Shown here: in pieces, positions 34,104 through 41,908 of the stretch
How positions within the stretch are numbered: position 1 is the stretch's first letter
Layout: the number at the start of each line of letters is the position of its first letter
Assembly (NCBI GenBank): GCA_025928545.1
Contig: JAICJH010000020.1
Coordinates: 32,910 to 96,909, forward strand
Source of the DNA: Bryobacteraceae bacterium
GTDB lineage: Bacteria; Acidobacteriota; Terriglobia; Bryobacterales; Bryobacteraceae
Length of the DNA stretch: 64,000 nucleotides
Reading direction: 5' to 3'
Position numbers and translations under genes: made by a program
The notes under the pieces: generated by a model
Databases searched by the model: none
What the model was told of the DNA's origin: nothing
The model's input: only the letters and a program-made list of their open reading frames with translations

Positions 34104-35483
34104 ATGACCACCCAATTCCTCATCAAACGGCAAGCGAAGTGCTCTTTCCGACACGTGCGAAGACTCACCCGGACGGCCATTCTCCTGACGGCAATTACCT
34201 CGTGCCTCACAGTGGTTGCGTCCCGCTCAAAAGCCTACTCGGTCCTGTCGCACGAAGCCATTGTCGATTCCTTATGGGATGCGCCCATTCAGAAAATGCT
34301 CCTGACGAAGTTCCCGGGCACGACCCCGGACGAACTGAAGGACGCGCACGCCTATGCCTATGGTGGCTGCATCATTCAGGACATGGGCTACTACCCCTTC
34401 AGCAGCAAGCTTTTCAGCGATCTCACTCATTACGTCCGCACCGGCGATTTTGTGACCGCGCTCATCCGTGAATCCCAGAACGTCAATGAATACGCTTTCG
34501 CGCTTGGTGCGCTCGCCCATTACGCCGCCGATATTACAGGTCATGGCCAGGCTGTCAACGAAGCAGTTCCCATCCTTTATCCTGCACTGCGCACGCGATT
34601 CGGCGCTGTCGTTACTTATTGGGATAACCCGCTCTCCCATATCAGAACCGAATTCGGGTTCGACGTGCTTCAGGTCGCCCAGGGCCGCTATGCCTCGGAC
34701 AAATACCGCGACTTCATCGGCTTCAAGGTCTCGAAGCCCGTGCTCGAACGCGCTGTTATGGATACCTATGGGCTGGAGATGAAAGACTTATTCGGTACGG
34801 AAGATCTTGCCATCGGGACCTTCCGGTACACTACAAGCTCAGTGATTCCGAAAATGACGAAACTTGCCTGGAAACTTCGAAGCGATGCGATCGTCAAAGA
34901 ATCTCCTGGTATGACGCGGCAGAAATTTCTGTTCAACCTTTCGCGTTCGAGCTATGAAAAAGACTGGGGCCGCGACTATAAACGACCCGGTCTGGGAGCC
35001 ACGGTTCTCGCGTTTTTCCTGCGGGTTGTGCCGAAAATAGGCCCCTTCCGTGGGCTCGCATTCCGGCCGCCCAACGCGCAGGTGGAAGCCCTGTTTATGA
35101 AGAGTTTCAATGCGACCGTCGATCAATATCGCAGGATGTTACTCAATCAAACCGCGAATAATGTTCCGGAAATTCCCAACGATAACTTCGATACCGGTGG
35201 CCTGACCGAGCCCAACAAATACCTCGGGGCCGATCTGGCTTACGATAAACTCCTGGCCAAACTTAAAGACAAGAAGTTTGCTTCCGTGAAAACGGATCTG
35301 CGCGACAACATCCTCAAATACTATGAGCTCAGAAAGCCGCCGGCCGACACCGGGCTCGATCCCAAATCGGCCGACAAACGAGTAACCCGGCGAGAGAAGA
35401 AAGCGAGAGCCGACTGGGAGAAGGTTGTCGCCAATGTGGAAGAGCTTCGCCAGTTCCAGGTTGGCGTCGTGGCCGCCAGGTGA
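34104..35483 (+). CDS. Zinc-dependent phospholipase C-like protein
   Basis: 459 residues with an N-terminal hydrophobic segment (about 22-42) for export. The family features of the phospholipase C/P1 nuclease-like fold are the N-terminal SVLSHEAIVDSLW, the DAHAYAYGGCIIQDMGYYPF segment and FALGALAHYAADITGHG, where the His and Asp residues would bind zinc. The C-terminal 180 residues are alpha-helical and Lys-rich, and are longer than in the minimal family. The gene is followed with a 4-base overlap (GTGA) by a PAP2 phosphatase, so both probably act on membrane lipids or their headgroups. Confidence 0.85.
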   Translation: MTTQFLIKRQAKCSFRHVRRLTRTAILLTAITSCLTVVASRSKAYSVLSHEAIVDSLWDAPIQKMLLTKFPGTTPDELKDAHAYAYGGCIIQDMGYYPFSSKLFSDLTHYVRTGDFVTALIRESQNVNEYAFALGALAHYAADITGHGQAVNEAVPILYPALRTRFGAVVTYWDNPLSHIRTEFGFDVLQVAQGRYASDKYRDFIGFKVSKPVLERAVMDTYGLEMKDLFGTEDLAIGTFRYTTSSVIPKMTKLAWKLRSDAIVKESPGMTRQKFLFNLSRSSYEKDWGRDYKRPGLGATVLAFFLRVVPKIGPFRGLAFRPPNAQVEALFMKSFNATVDQYRRMLLNQTANNVPEIPNDNFDTGGLTEPNKYLGADLAYDKLLAKLKDKKFASVKTDLRDNILKYYELRKPPADTGLDPKSADKRVTRREKKARADWEKVVANVEELRQFQVGVVAAR

Positions 35484-36265
35484 ACCTGGGCCGGGCAGTA
35501 GGTAATTTCGCCGGATCGGTGACGTTGGCCGTCCGCGGCCTGCTCAAACAACCGTTTCGAACCCATCCCTCCGGGCAATTATTGATGCGTCTCGGCGGCG
35601 ACCAGAGGCGAATCTGGTCGTCCCCCCGCGCGATATTGCGAGGTGAAGGATGGAAGGCCGCACTGAGCGTTGCCGGCGCCACGGTCGCGCTGATTGCGCT
35701 CGATCCGTGGAACGCTCCTTACCTCCAAAGAACTGGCTATCAGGGGATACCCGCGGTCCGCTGGCTAAACAATATCCTCAGTGGCCGGAATATGGCCCTC
35801 CTTATAAATGGAGTGCCTCTCGGTTTCTTTATCGCCGGCCTGATAACCCGAAGGCCATATACATGGCGAACCGGGCTGATGGCGGCGGAAGCAGCCGCCG
35901 ATACCGAGATCATTGCGTTCGCCATCAAACGAACGAATCACAGGACTCGACCAATCGGTATGGGTTTGGATGCGGATTACCGCCGGACCTGGTTTCTGAA
36001 GGGAGGCGTTGGATGCTTTCCTTCCGCTCACACCGCCTCGGCCTTCTCGGTAGCCACGGTGATTGCGGAAAGGTACCCGGAGAAGCGCTTCGCGAAGTGG
36101 CTTGCCTACACCCTTGCGGGAGTTGTAGGAGGCTCACGCCTGAACACAAGAGCCCATTACCCCTCCGACGTATTTTTCGGAGGGGTGCTGGGCTACTCAA
36201 TCAGCCATTTCGTAGTAATGCAACGGCCCAAAGAACCGCACGAGTCCGAACTAACCAATACGTAA
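35480..36265 (+). CDS. PAP2 superfamily lipid phosphatase
   Basis: 261 residues, GTG start overlapping the preceding stop. Six or so membrane helices. The three PAP2 motifs are present: KRTNHRTRPIG, CFPSAHTASAF (catalytic His) and SRLNTRAHYPSDVF (nucleophile His). Such enzymes remove phosphate from phosphatidic acid, undecaprenyl diphosphate or related lipids at the periplasmic face. The coupling with a phospholipase C-like gene suggests lipid headgroup or phosphate turnover. A dispersed repeat starts at its stop codon. Confidence 0.9.
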   Translation: MNLGRAVGNFAGSVTLAVRGLLKQPFRTHPSGQLLMRLGGDQRRIWSSPRAILRGEGWKAALSVAGATVALIALDPWNAPYLQRTGYQGIPAVRWLNNILSGRNMALLINGVPLGFFIAGLITRRPYTWRTGLMAAEAAADTEIIAFAIKRTNHRTRPIGMGLDADYRRTWFLKGGVGCFPSAHTASAFSVATVIAERYPEKRFAKWLAYTLAGVVGGSRLNTRAHYPSDVFFGGVLGYSISHFVVMQRPKEPHESELTNT

Positions 36266-36308
36266 TCGGCGTGCATCGGCGTTCATCGGCGGCTATTTGG
36301 GTTTTTTC
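36265..36308 (+). repeat. Dispersed intergenic repeat, copy 2
   Basis: CGGCGTGCAT, CGGCGTTCAT, CGGCGGCTAT, then TTGGGTTTTTT. The 30 bases of the three units are identical to copy 1. It begins at the last base of the PAP2 stop codon and ends just before the stop of the DUF3309 gene, so it fills the whole gap between two convergent genes. Confidence 0.9.
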
Positions 36309-36313
36309 AACAA

Positions 36314-36469
36314 CTAATGCAAGCCGCCCAACATCCAGACCAGCAGTAGAATGATCAGAATGGTGCCGAGGCCAATACCCGCCCCTCCGCCTGCGCCCCA
36401 GCGGCCGTAACCGTAGTATCCGCCGCCACCACCCAGCAAGAGTACCAACAAAATAATCAGAAGTATCAT
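36314..36469 (-). CDS. DUF3309-like glycine-rich membrane mini-protein
   Basis: 51 residues. It reads MILLIILLVLLLGGGGGYYG, a YGRWGAGGGAGIGLG stretch, then a second hydrophobic helix TILIILLLVWMLGGLH. This is the usual shape of the DUF3309 family, two short helices around a Gly/Tyr-rich turn. Its function is unknown; members often sit near stress genes, as here (CsbD, DUF2934, DksA). Confidence 0.85.
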   Translation of the reverse strand: MILLIILLVLLLGGGGGYYGYGRWGAGGGAGIGLGTILIILLLVWMLGGLH

Positions 36470-36540
36470 TGCGTTTTTCCTTTCTCAGGTCTTGGTTCCT
36501 GCAACTACCGCCGGCACTGGAAGCCAGCATTGTTTACTGG

Positions 36541-36720
36541 CTATTTCTCCAGGACTTTTTCGATCTCACCGGCCTTGCGTTGCACTTTGCCGGCGACTTT
36601 TTCGCTCGCGCCTTCAGCTTCCAGGTCCGGTTTGTCCATGACTTGACCGGCCTTTTCCTTAATCTTGCCCTTCATTTCGTGGGCCGAGCCCTCGACACGG
36701 TCTTTTGTGCTTTGTGCCAT
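36541..36720 (-). CDS. CsbD family stress protein
   Basis: 59 residues from ATG at 36720; the longer frame upstream is not protein-like. The sequence has the regular CsbD pattern of helical repeats: STKDRVEGSAHEMKGKIKEK, AGQVMDKPDLEAEG, then VAGKVQRKAGEIEKVLEK. CsbD proteins are induced by general stress in many bacteria. It reads away from the PAP2 gene on the minus strand, in line with the DUF3309 and DUF2934 genes. Confidence 0.92.
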   Translation of the reverse strand: MAQSTKDRVEGSAHEMKGKIKEKAGQVMDKPDLEAEGASEKVAGKVQRKAGEIEKVLEK

Positions 36721-36800
36721 TTTGTTGAATCTCCTCGACGGACTTAACTGCAATTCAGCAGCCACCCGCTTGGTTTGTATGGGGAAACACGCGCCGGAAA

Positions 36801-37118
36801 TCACCCGTGAAAAGCTTCTCCCGCAATGGCGCGCTCGCGCAATTCCTTCACTGCCTCGAACCAATCCTGATCGGGAGAACCTGTCGGACAGCCCCTCGCG
36901 ACCCACAGTTGATGCGCGAGCGCAGCGATGTCTTCGTGACCAAAGGCGGTCACTCCATGGCCGGGCCCGCCATGACTATTCGCATGGTTCGGCTGTTCCC
37001 TGTCGGGCAGGCGGTGCTGATGCTGTTGATTGCGCTGCTGCTCGGCCACGAGATGCACGTGTTCGGGAATATTGTGAAGCTCGCCCGTACGTTGCATGTT
37101 TTCTGAAGTCTGAGACAT
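36801..37118 (-). CDS. DUF2934 domain protein
   Basis: 105 residues. The first 55 residues are His/Gln/Asn-rich and probably disordered. The DUF2934 motif occupies about 62-95: DIAALAHQLWVARGCP, TGSPDQDWFEAVKELRER. Small proteins of this family are frequent in Acidobacteria and rhizobia and of unknown function. It is upstream of the CsbD gene on the same strand and divergent from the DksA-like gene. Confidence 0.85.
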   Translation of the reverse strand: MSQTSENMQRTGELHNIPEHVHLVAEQQRNQQHQHRLPDREQPNHANSHGGPGHGVTAFGHEDIAALAHQLWVARGCPTGSPDQDWFEAVKELRERAIAGEAFHG

Positions 37119-37273
37119 AGTTAGTTGCTCCGGCTATTTATTTGCACGAGCCGTACCACCGCAGTTGCGGTCCCCAACGTGCAAGGGCTGAGTTGTCGAA
37201 TTGCTGATTTGGCAAAAAGGGCAGCGCTCTTACTGCAGGGAAGAAACCCGGTATCGGGGAAAAGGTATCCGAG

Positions 37274-37660
37274 ATGATGACATCGATCGAATTAGACGCA
37301 TTCCGAAGAGTACTGACCACCAGACTGTCTGAGTTAGGTACAGGCTTCCGCAAACGCGAAGACCTTGCCGTTGACGCCAGCCCCGACGATCTGGACCGCA
37401 TCCAGCAGGCCAGCGATCACGATTTCGTCGTGAGCGGACTGGAGCGCAATGCGAACCAGGTGCGTGAAGTTCGCGCGGCCCTCGATCGCATCGACGCGGG
37501 CACATTTGGCGAGTGCACCGGCTGCGAAGAAGCCATCAACCGGAAACGTCTCGCCGCCGTGCCGTGGGCTGAGCTCTGTATCGTCTGCCAGCAGGCCGCC
37601 GAACAGGGCACCGACACGCCGTTCCGCGAAAGCAAAACTGCATTTGATCTAGCCGCCTGA
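37274..37660 (+). CDS. TraR/DksA family zinc-finger regulator
   Basis: 128 residues. Helical coiled region (about 1-80) followed by the four-cysteine zinc finger CTGCEEAINRKRLAAVPWAE then CIVC, and a short tail. Proteins of this family bind in the secondary channel of RNA polymerase and tune transcription during stress, sometimes with ppGpp. Two Met codons stand at the start. Neighbouring small stress-type genes (CsbD, DUF2934, DUF3309) fit a stress setting, but there is no direct evidence of control. Confidence 0.9.
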   Translation: MMTSIELDAFRRVLTTRLSELGTGFRKREDLAVDASPDDLDRIQQASDHDFVVSGLERNANQVREVRAALDRIDAGTFGECTGCEEAINRKRLAAVPWAELCIVCQQAAEQGTDTPFRESKTAFDLAA

Positions 37661-37769
37661 GCGCCGCGCCGCTCCGGCAGTTCCCGTTCTACAGATCAAC
37701 CCATCGGCTAGAATCAAGGTTAAGCGTCCGGTCAGGCAGACCTTTGATCGGAATCACCTGAAACTTGCC

Positions 37770-38294
37770 ATGACGCAGCCCCAGTCCGGCGCGGTCGCCG
37801 GGGTAGTCGCAATATATCCAGGCTCCTTTGACCCCATCACCAGCGGTCATCTGGACGTCATCGAGCGCGGCTCGAGAATGTTCAAACGGGTCATCGTAGC
37901 CATTCTCCAGAACGAAGCAAAACAACCTCTGTTCTCCGTGGCCGAGCGAATGGAAATGCTGCGCGAGAGCGTGACCGCATTCCCTGGCGTCGAAGTCGAC
38001 ACCTTTCAGGGCCTGCTGGCCGATTATGCCCTGGCGAAGGACGCCAGCGTCATCCTGCGCGGCATTCGCGCCATTTCCGATTACGAATATGAATTACAAA
38101 TGGCTCTGATGAACCGGCGGCTTCAGCCGGGTCTCGAGACGATTTTTTTGCCTGCCAGCGAAACTTTTTCCTTCATCAGCTCCAAACTTGTGAAGGAAGT
38201 CATTTCCCTTGGCGGCAACATTACAGGACTCGTTCCGCCGCTGGTCGAAGATCGCCTGCGGCGGCGCATTGCAAAGTACAAACCCAGCATCTGA
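37770..38294 (+). CDS. coaD: Phosphopantetheine adenylyltransferase
   Basis: 174 residues, a little longer than usual because of an 11-residue N-terminal extension. Signature blocks: AIYPGSFDPITSGHLDVIER (nucleotide-binding), VILRGIRAISDYEYELQMAL and ETFSFISSKLVKEV. It transfers AMP to 4'-phosphopantetheine, the penultimate step of coenzyme A synthesis. It stands in a tight unit with the aminotransferase 21 bases downstream. Confidence 0.96.
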   Translation: MTQPQSGAVAGVVAIYPGSFDPITSGHLDVIERGSRMFKRVIVAILQNEAKQPLFSVAERMEMLRESVTAFPGVEVDTFQGLLADYALAKDASVILRGIRAISDYEYELQMALMNRRLQPGLETIFLPASETFSFISSKLVKEVISLGGNITGLVPPLVEDRLRRRIAKYKPSI

Positions 38295-38315
38295 AAACGT
38301 TGAGCACTTAAATAT

Positions 38316-39512
38316 ATGACACCAACCACCAGCAAACCAGCTATCGCGGATCGCATTTCGCTGATCAGCGTTTCTTCCACCATGAAGGTTATGGCCGATG
38401 CCGATAAGCTCCGGCGCGAAGGAATCGACGTGGTCGATTTCAGCGCGGGGGAGCCGGATTTCATCACACCGGAAAACATCTGTACCGCCGCGAAGGCCGC
38501 CATCGATGCCGGCTATACGAAGTACACCCCGGCCGGCGGCACCGCCGAAATCAAAGCCGCCGTTGTGGCGCGCCACAAGCTGGAATTCGGGACCGATTAC
38601 AAGCCTTCCGAATGTATCGCCACGGTCGGCGGCAAGCACGTGCTGTTCAACTACACCCAGGCGCTGGTCAATCCGGGCGACGAAGTCATCATCCCGGTTC
38701 CTTACTGGGTCACCTACAAAGACATCGTGAATTATGCCGGCGGCAAATGCGTTTTCGTCGAAACCGATGAGCAGGAAGGTTTCCGCCTCACCTCCGAAAT
38801 GGTGGAGCGCAACTTCACGCCCAAAACCAAGATCGTCATTATTAATTCACCCAGCAATCCTTCCGGCGCGGTGATGACCAACGAGGAGTTCGACAAGCTC
38901 TATCACGCGACGGCAAAGCGCGGGATTTTCCTGCTGACCGACGAATGCTATTCGCACTTTCTGTACGATGCGAAGCCTTATTCGGTGGCGTCGATTCCGA
39001 ATTCGAAGCCAACCGTGCTTGTGGCCGGAACCGTCTCGAAGACATACGCAATGACCGGTTGGCGCATCGGCTACGGCCTGGCGCCCGAACCGATCATCGG
39101 CGCGATGATGAAGCTCCAGAGCCATTCGACGTCCAACCCGACTTCGATCGCACAGAAGGCGGCCATTGAAGCGCTCAACGGTTCGCAGGCTTCCGTACCG
39201 CAGATGCTGGAAGAGTACAGAAAGCGTCGCGACTTTGTGGTTCCCCGGCTGCGTCAGATTCCCGGCGTCACTTGCTCCATGCCCGCCGGTGCTTTCTACG
39301 CCTATCCGAATCTGCGCGGCGCGCTGGATAAGGGCGGAATCAAAACCCCGCTGGAGTTCGCCGACCGTTTGCTGAAGGAAGCCAATGTGGCCGTGGTTCC
39401 TGGTGAGGCTTTCGGCACCGACCATCATGTCCGGATTTCCTACGCGACTTCCATGAAGGAATTGGAGCGCGGGCTGGATCGCATTCAGAAGTTCGTTGAA
39501 AAGCTCGGTTAA
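38316..39512 (+). CDS. aspC: Aspartate aminotransferase-type PLP aminotransferase
   Basis: 398 residues, the standard length of class Ib aspartate aminotransferases. Visible features: SADKLRREGIDVVDFSAGEP in the N-terminus, GGKHVLFNY, NSPSNPSGAVM, LTDECYSHF and the PLP lysine in TVSKTYAMTGWRIGYG, with the substrate-carboxylate Arg in HVRISYA near the end. It interconverts aspartate and oxaloacetate or related pairs. Its neighbours are coaD and a ManA-like gene. Confidence 0.93.
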   Translation: MTPTTSKPAIADRISLISVSSTMKVMADADKLRREGIDVVDFSAGEPDFITPENICTAAKAAIDAGYTKYTPAGGTAEIKAAVVARHKLEFGTDYKPSECIATVGGKHVLFNYTQALVNPGDEVIIPVPYWVTYKDIVNYAGGKCVFVETDEQEGFRLTSEMVERNFTPKTKIVIINSPSNPSGAVMTNEEFDKLYHATAKRGIFLLTDECYSHFLYDAKPYSVASIPNSKPTVLVAGTVSKTYAMTGWRIGYGLAPEPIIGAMMKLQSHSTSNPTSIAQKAAIEALNGSQASVPQMLEEYRKRRDFVVPRLRQIPGVTCSMPAGAFYAYPNLRGALDKGGIKTPLEFADRLLKEANVAVVPGEAFGTDHHVRISYATSMKELERGLDRIQKFVEKLG

Positions 39513-39525
39513 CCAGGCAGCCGGA

Positions 39526-40320
39526 ATGCTGACAAAGCTTACGCCGGCCGTTCACGACAAGGTCTGGGGAACTCCCCGGACCGAGCCGTGGCTGGAAAAC
39601 CCGGAGGGCGGCAAAATCGGAGAGATCTGGTATTCGGATCCCTCGGTCATGCCGGTTCTGGTGAAATTCCTGTTTACCTCAGAGCGCCTCTCCGTTCAGG
39701 TGCATCCCGGTGATGAATACGCGCAGTTACGCGGTCATGCGCGCGGAAAAACCGAGATGTGGCATGTTCTTCGCGCTGAGCCCGGCGCCACTGTGGCGCT
39801 GGGGCTTCGCGATGCCGTTTCGAAGGAGGCAATTCGGGCGGCGGCGCTCGATGGAACCATCGTCGAACTTCTCGACTGGGTTCCGGCTCGCAAACAAGAC
39901 ACTTTTTTTATCCCCGCGGGCACCATTCATGCCATCGGTGAGGGACTCGTCCTCTGCGAAATCCAACAGTACTCGGATGTGACCTACAGGCTTTACGATT
40001 ATCAGCGCCAGCCTGCCCGTCCACTCCATCTGGAGGATTCCCTCGCGGTTGCCCATCTGGCGCCGGCTGACTGCCGCCAGCCTGCCTTCGACCTAAAATG
40101 TCAATTTTTTCAAACCGAGTCTCTGCGTGTCACCGGCTCCGCAGTCTGTGTTCCCCGCCAGACTCCAGCCATGTATGTCGCGATCGCAGGGCAGGGGCAA
40201 ATCCGCGGCGAAGCTTTCCACGCCGGTGAGGCCTGGCTGTCCCGACCCGGGACGGAATCCTTCACCATCGAAGCCGAAGCTGCCGATTTCGTCGTCGTCG
40301 GCGGTACTGAGTCAACCTGA
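39526..40320 (+). CDS. manA: Mannose-6-phosphate isomerase, class I type
   Basis: 264 residues from ATG at 39526; a TTG start at 39496 would overlap the aminotransferase. The zinc-binding cupin features are there: LSVQVHPGDEYA, KTEMWHVLRAEPGA, FFIPAGTIHAIGEGLVLCEIQ and the DVTYRLYDYQR block. It is shorter than the E. coli enzyme, as usual for the short class I form. It interconverts fructose 6-phosphate and mannose 6-phosphate, feeding GDP-mannose sugars. A 6S-like RNA gene lies 3' of it. Confidence 0.9.
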   Translation: MLTKLTPAVHDKVWGTPRTEPWLENPEGGKIGEIWYSDPSVMPVLVKFLFTSERLSVQVHPGDEYAQLRGHARGKTEMWHVLRAEPGATVALGLRDAVSKEAIRAAALDGTIVELLDWVPARKQDTFFIPAGTIHAIGEGLVLCEIQQYSDVTYRLYDYQRQPARPLHLEDSLAVAHLAPADCRQPAFDLKCQFFQTESLRVTGSAVCVPRQTPAMYVAIAGQGQIRGEAFHAGEAWLSRPGTESFTIEAEAADFVVVGGTEST

Positions 40321-40401
40321 CACAGCCCCGTCACACCCCGCTACGTCCCCTCCCGGCATTCTGCGAAATTACCGTATTAAATCAATAGTTTAGGTCTAGC
40401 G

Positions 40402-40429
40402 TAGACGGTACCCGACTTGCTAATATAGT
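40402..40429 (+). promoter_or_regulatory. Candidate promoter of the 6S-like RNA
   Basis: TAGACG at 40402-40407 and TATAGT at 40424-40429, 16 bases apart, are a reasonable -35/-10 pair by eye. A transcript would begin near 40436 and end at the U-tract of the hairpin, about 150 bases. No measurement supports it. Confidence 0.35.
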
Positions 40430-40435
40430 TGCGAA

Positions 40436-40584
40436 TCGATTGAAGTACTCCAACCTGCCCTCTGCTGCAATACGTGGGCGTATGGGGTGACGAATCCTGG
40501 TTGTCTGCCTTCGGGGGTAGGTGATCGGTTTTACAGGGACTCGTTATCCCCCGTCTGGCGGTTGCAGCAGGAGGGGTTTTTTTT
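40436..40584 (+). ncRNA. 6S-like RNA candidate
   Basis: A long, imperfect hairpin fills 40456-40580 and is followed by eight T. The closing stem pairs CCCTC and TGCTGCAA (40458-40470) with TTGCAGCA and GAGGG (40562-40575), with one bulged G. Above it is an open region with TACGTGGGCGTAT on the 5' side and GTCTGGCGG on the 3' side, then a GGGG/CCCC stem, an ACGA/TCGT stem and a TTCG-capped apical hairpin (CTGCC, TTCGGG, GGTAG). Long hairpin, central bubble with a GGCGG-type 3' strand and 150-base length fit 6S RNA, which binds the housekeeping RNA polymerase holoenzyme. No sequence search was possible, so this rests on the fold I traced by hand. Confidence 0.5.
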
Positions 40585-40591
40585 CGATTCG

Positions 40592-41845
40592 CTACGCTTC
40601 CCAGTCGATTGGTTCCACACTCGGAATTACCAATATGTAGCCGATGAAGGCTACCCCGAGCATCGCCGTTGCAGCCACAAACGCCGCGTAGAAGTTCCCG
40701 CCTGAGATTTTTACCACCCAGCCAGTAAACGCCGGCGCAATAATCCCCGGGATATTTCCCGCCAGATTCTGCATTCCCGTCCACCGCCCGGATGCCCACG
40801 GCCCCGCCATCCTCTGAGTCGTCGCCCATACGTTCGACGATTCGATCCCAATCCCCATGCTGGCGATGCAGATCAGAACCAGCGACACGGTCGAGTTCTC
40901 GACCATAGCCGCCGGCAGCATGATGGTGGCAGTCAGCAGCCCCGTCGCCAGGAACCCTTTCCTGACCTTGCTCGGATTCCACCCCCGGGCGATCAGCCGG
41001 TCCGACGCCAGCCCCGAACAGAGGGTCGAAATCCCCGTGACCCACAGCGGCAGCGAGCCGAAAATGTGAACATCGTGCTGAGAGTAGTGCCGAGCAATCC
41101 TGAAGTACCCCGGTAGCCACGTCAGGAGGAAGTACCATGCATAATTTCCTCCGAACAGGCCGAGGAAAGTGCCCCAGGCCGCTCGCTTGCGGCAGATTTC
41201 CAGCATCGTGGGGACCCGGCCGACGGCGGTGGGGATGAGGCGCTCGCCCCTGGGGACCATGATGAACCAGGGGATCATCCAGAGGAAGCTCAGGGCGCCC
41301 ATCGCATAGAAGAACGTTCGCCAGCCGACCCGTTCCATCAGCAGGCCGCCGACGAGCAGGCTCAGGGCGGGGCCCAGTTTGCTGCCGGCGTCGATGGCGG
41401 CGTTGGCGAAGCCGCGCTGCTGCTCGTGATAACTGCCGGCGAGAATCTTCGAATACGAGGGATAGGCGACGCTCTCGCCAATGCCGAGGACCAGGCGCAG
41501 CACCAGCAGCATGGCGAAGCCTGAGGCGGCGCCGGTCAGCAGAATGGCCATTGTCCAGATCATGAAGCCGACTGCAAGGATGCGGTTGACGTCGAAGCGG
41601 TCCACCAGCCAGCCCGCGACGAGCATAAAGCCCGCGTAGCCCACAAAGAAGGCGGAGAAGAGCCAGCCCTGTTGTTCCGCGTCGAGGGAGAACTCGTCGT
41701 GGAGGTATTTTTCAGCGGCTGAGACGGCGCCGCGGTCGATGTAGTTGATCGTAATCGAAAGAACGAGCAGGATCAGGATGACCCACTGGGCCCTGGTCAG
41801 GGGGATTTTTACACCGTGGCGAGCCGGAGAAGTGGAAGGAGACAT
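40592..41845 (-). CDS. MFS transporter, ACS (anion:cation symporter)-like
   Basis: 417 residues from ATG at 41845 (Met4 of the longest frame). Twelve membrane helices. The loop 2-3 MFS motif appears as GWLVDRFDVNRILAVGF, and the first helix ends in ITINYIDRGAVSAAEKYL, a YxDR pattern typical of the ACS family of hexuronate, galactonate and phthalate transporters. The closely similar transporter on the other side of a 63-base gap is transcribed divergently. The substrate is probably a sugar acid or organic anion; no catabolic genes are next to it to settle this. Confidence 0.88.
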   Translation of the reverse strand: MSPSTSPARHGVKIPLTRAQWVILILLVLSITINYIDRGAVSAAEKYLHDEFSLDAEQQGWLFSAFFVGYAGFMLVAGWLVDRFDVNRILAVGFMIWTMAILLTGAASGFAMLLVLRLVLGIGESVAYPSYSKILAGSYHEQQRGFANAAIDAGSKLGPALSLLVGGLLMERVGWRTFFYAMGALSFLWMIPWFIMVPRGERLIPTAVGRVPTMLEICRKRAAWGTFLGLFGGNYAWYFLLTWLPGYFRIARHYSQHDVHIFGSLPLWVTGISTLCSGLASDRLIARGWNPSKVRKGFLATGLLTATIMLPAAMVENSTVSLVLICIASMGIGIESSNVWATTQRMAGPWASGRWTGMQNLAGNIPGIIAPAFTGWVVKISGGNFYAAFVAATAMLGVAFIGYILVIPSVEPIDWEA

Positions 41846-41868
41846 GAAGAACACGAGCTTATCGCATA

Positions 41869-41896
41869 TTGCCCGCCCGGTGTTAGCCGCTACACT
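41869..41896 (+). promoter_or_regulatory. Candidate promoter of the plus-strand MFS gene
   Basis: TTGCCC at 41869-41874 and TACACT at 41891-41896, 16 bases apart, 12 bases before the ATG. This would give a very short leader. The whole gap between the divergent MFS genes is only 63 bases, so both promoters must lie in it or overlap the coding starts. Confidence 0.35.
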
Positions 41897-41908
41897 AGTT
41901 TAGTTTCC

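Noticed and set aside
33739..36308. CRISPR array from the two identical repeats
   Set aside because: The copies are 2.5 kb apart with genes between them and no regular spacers.
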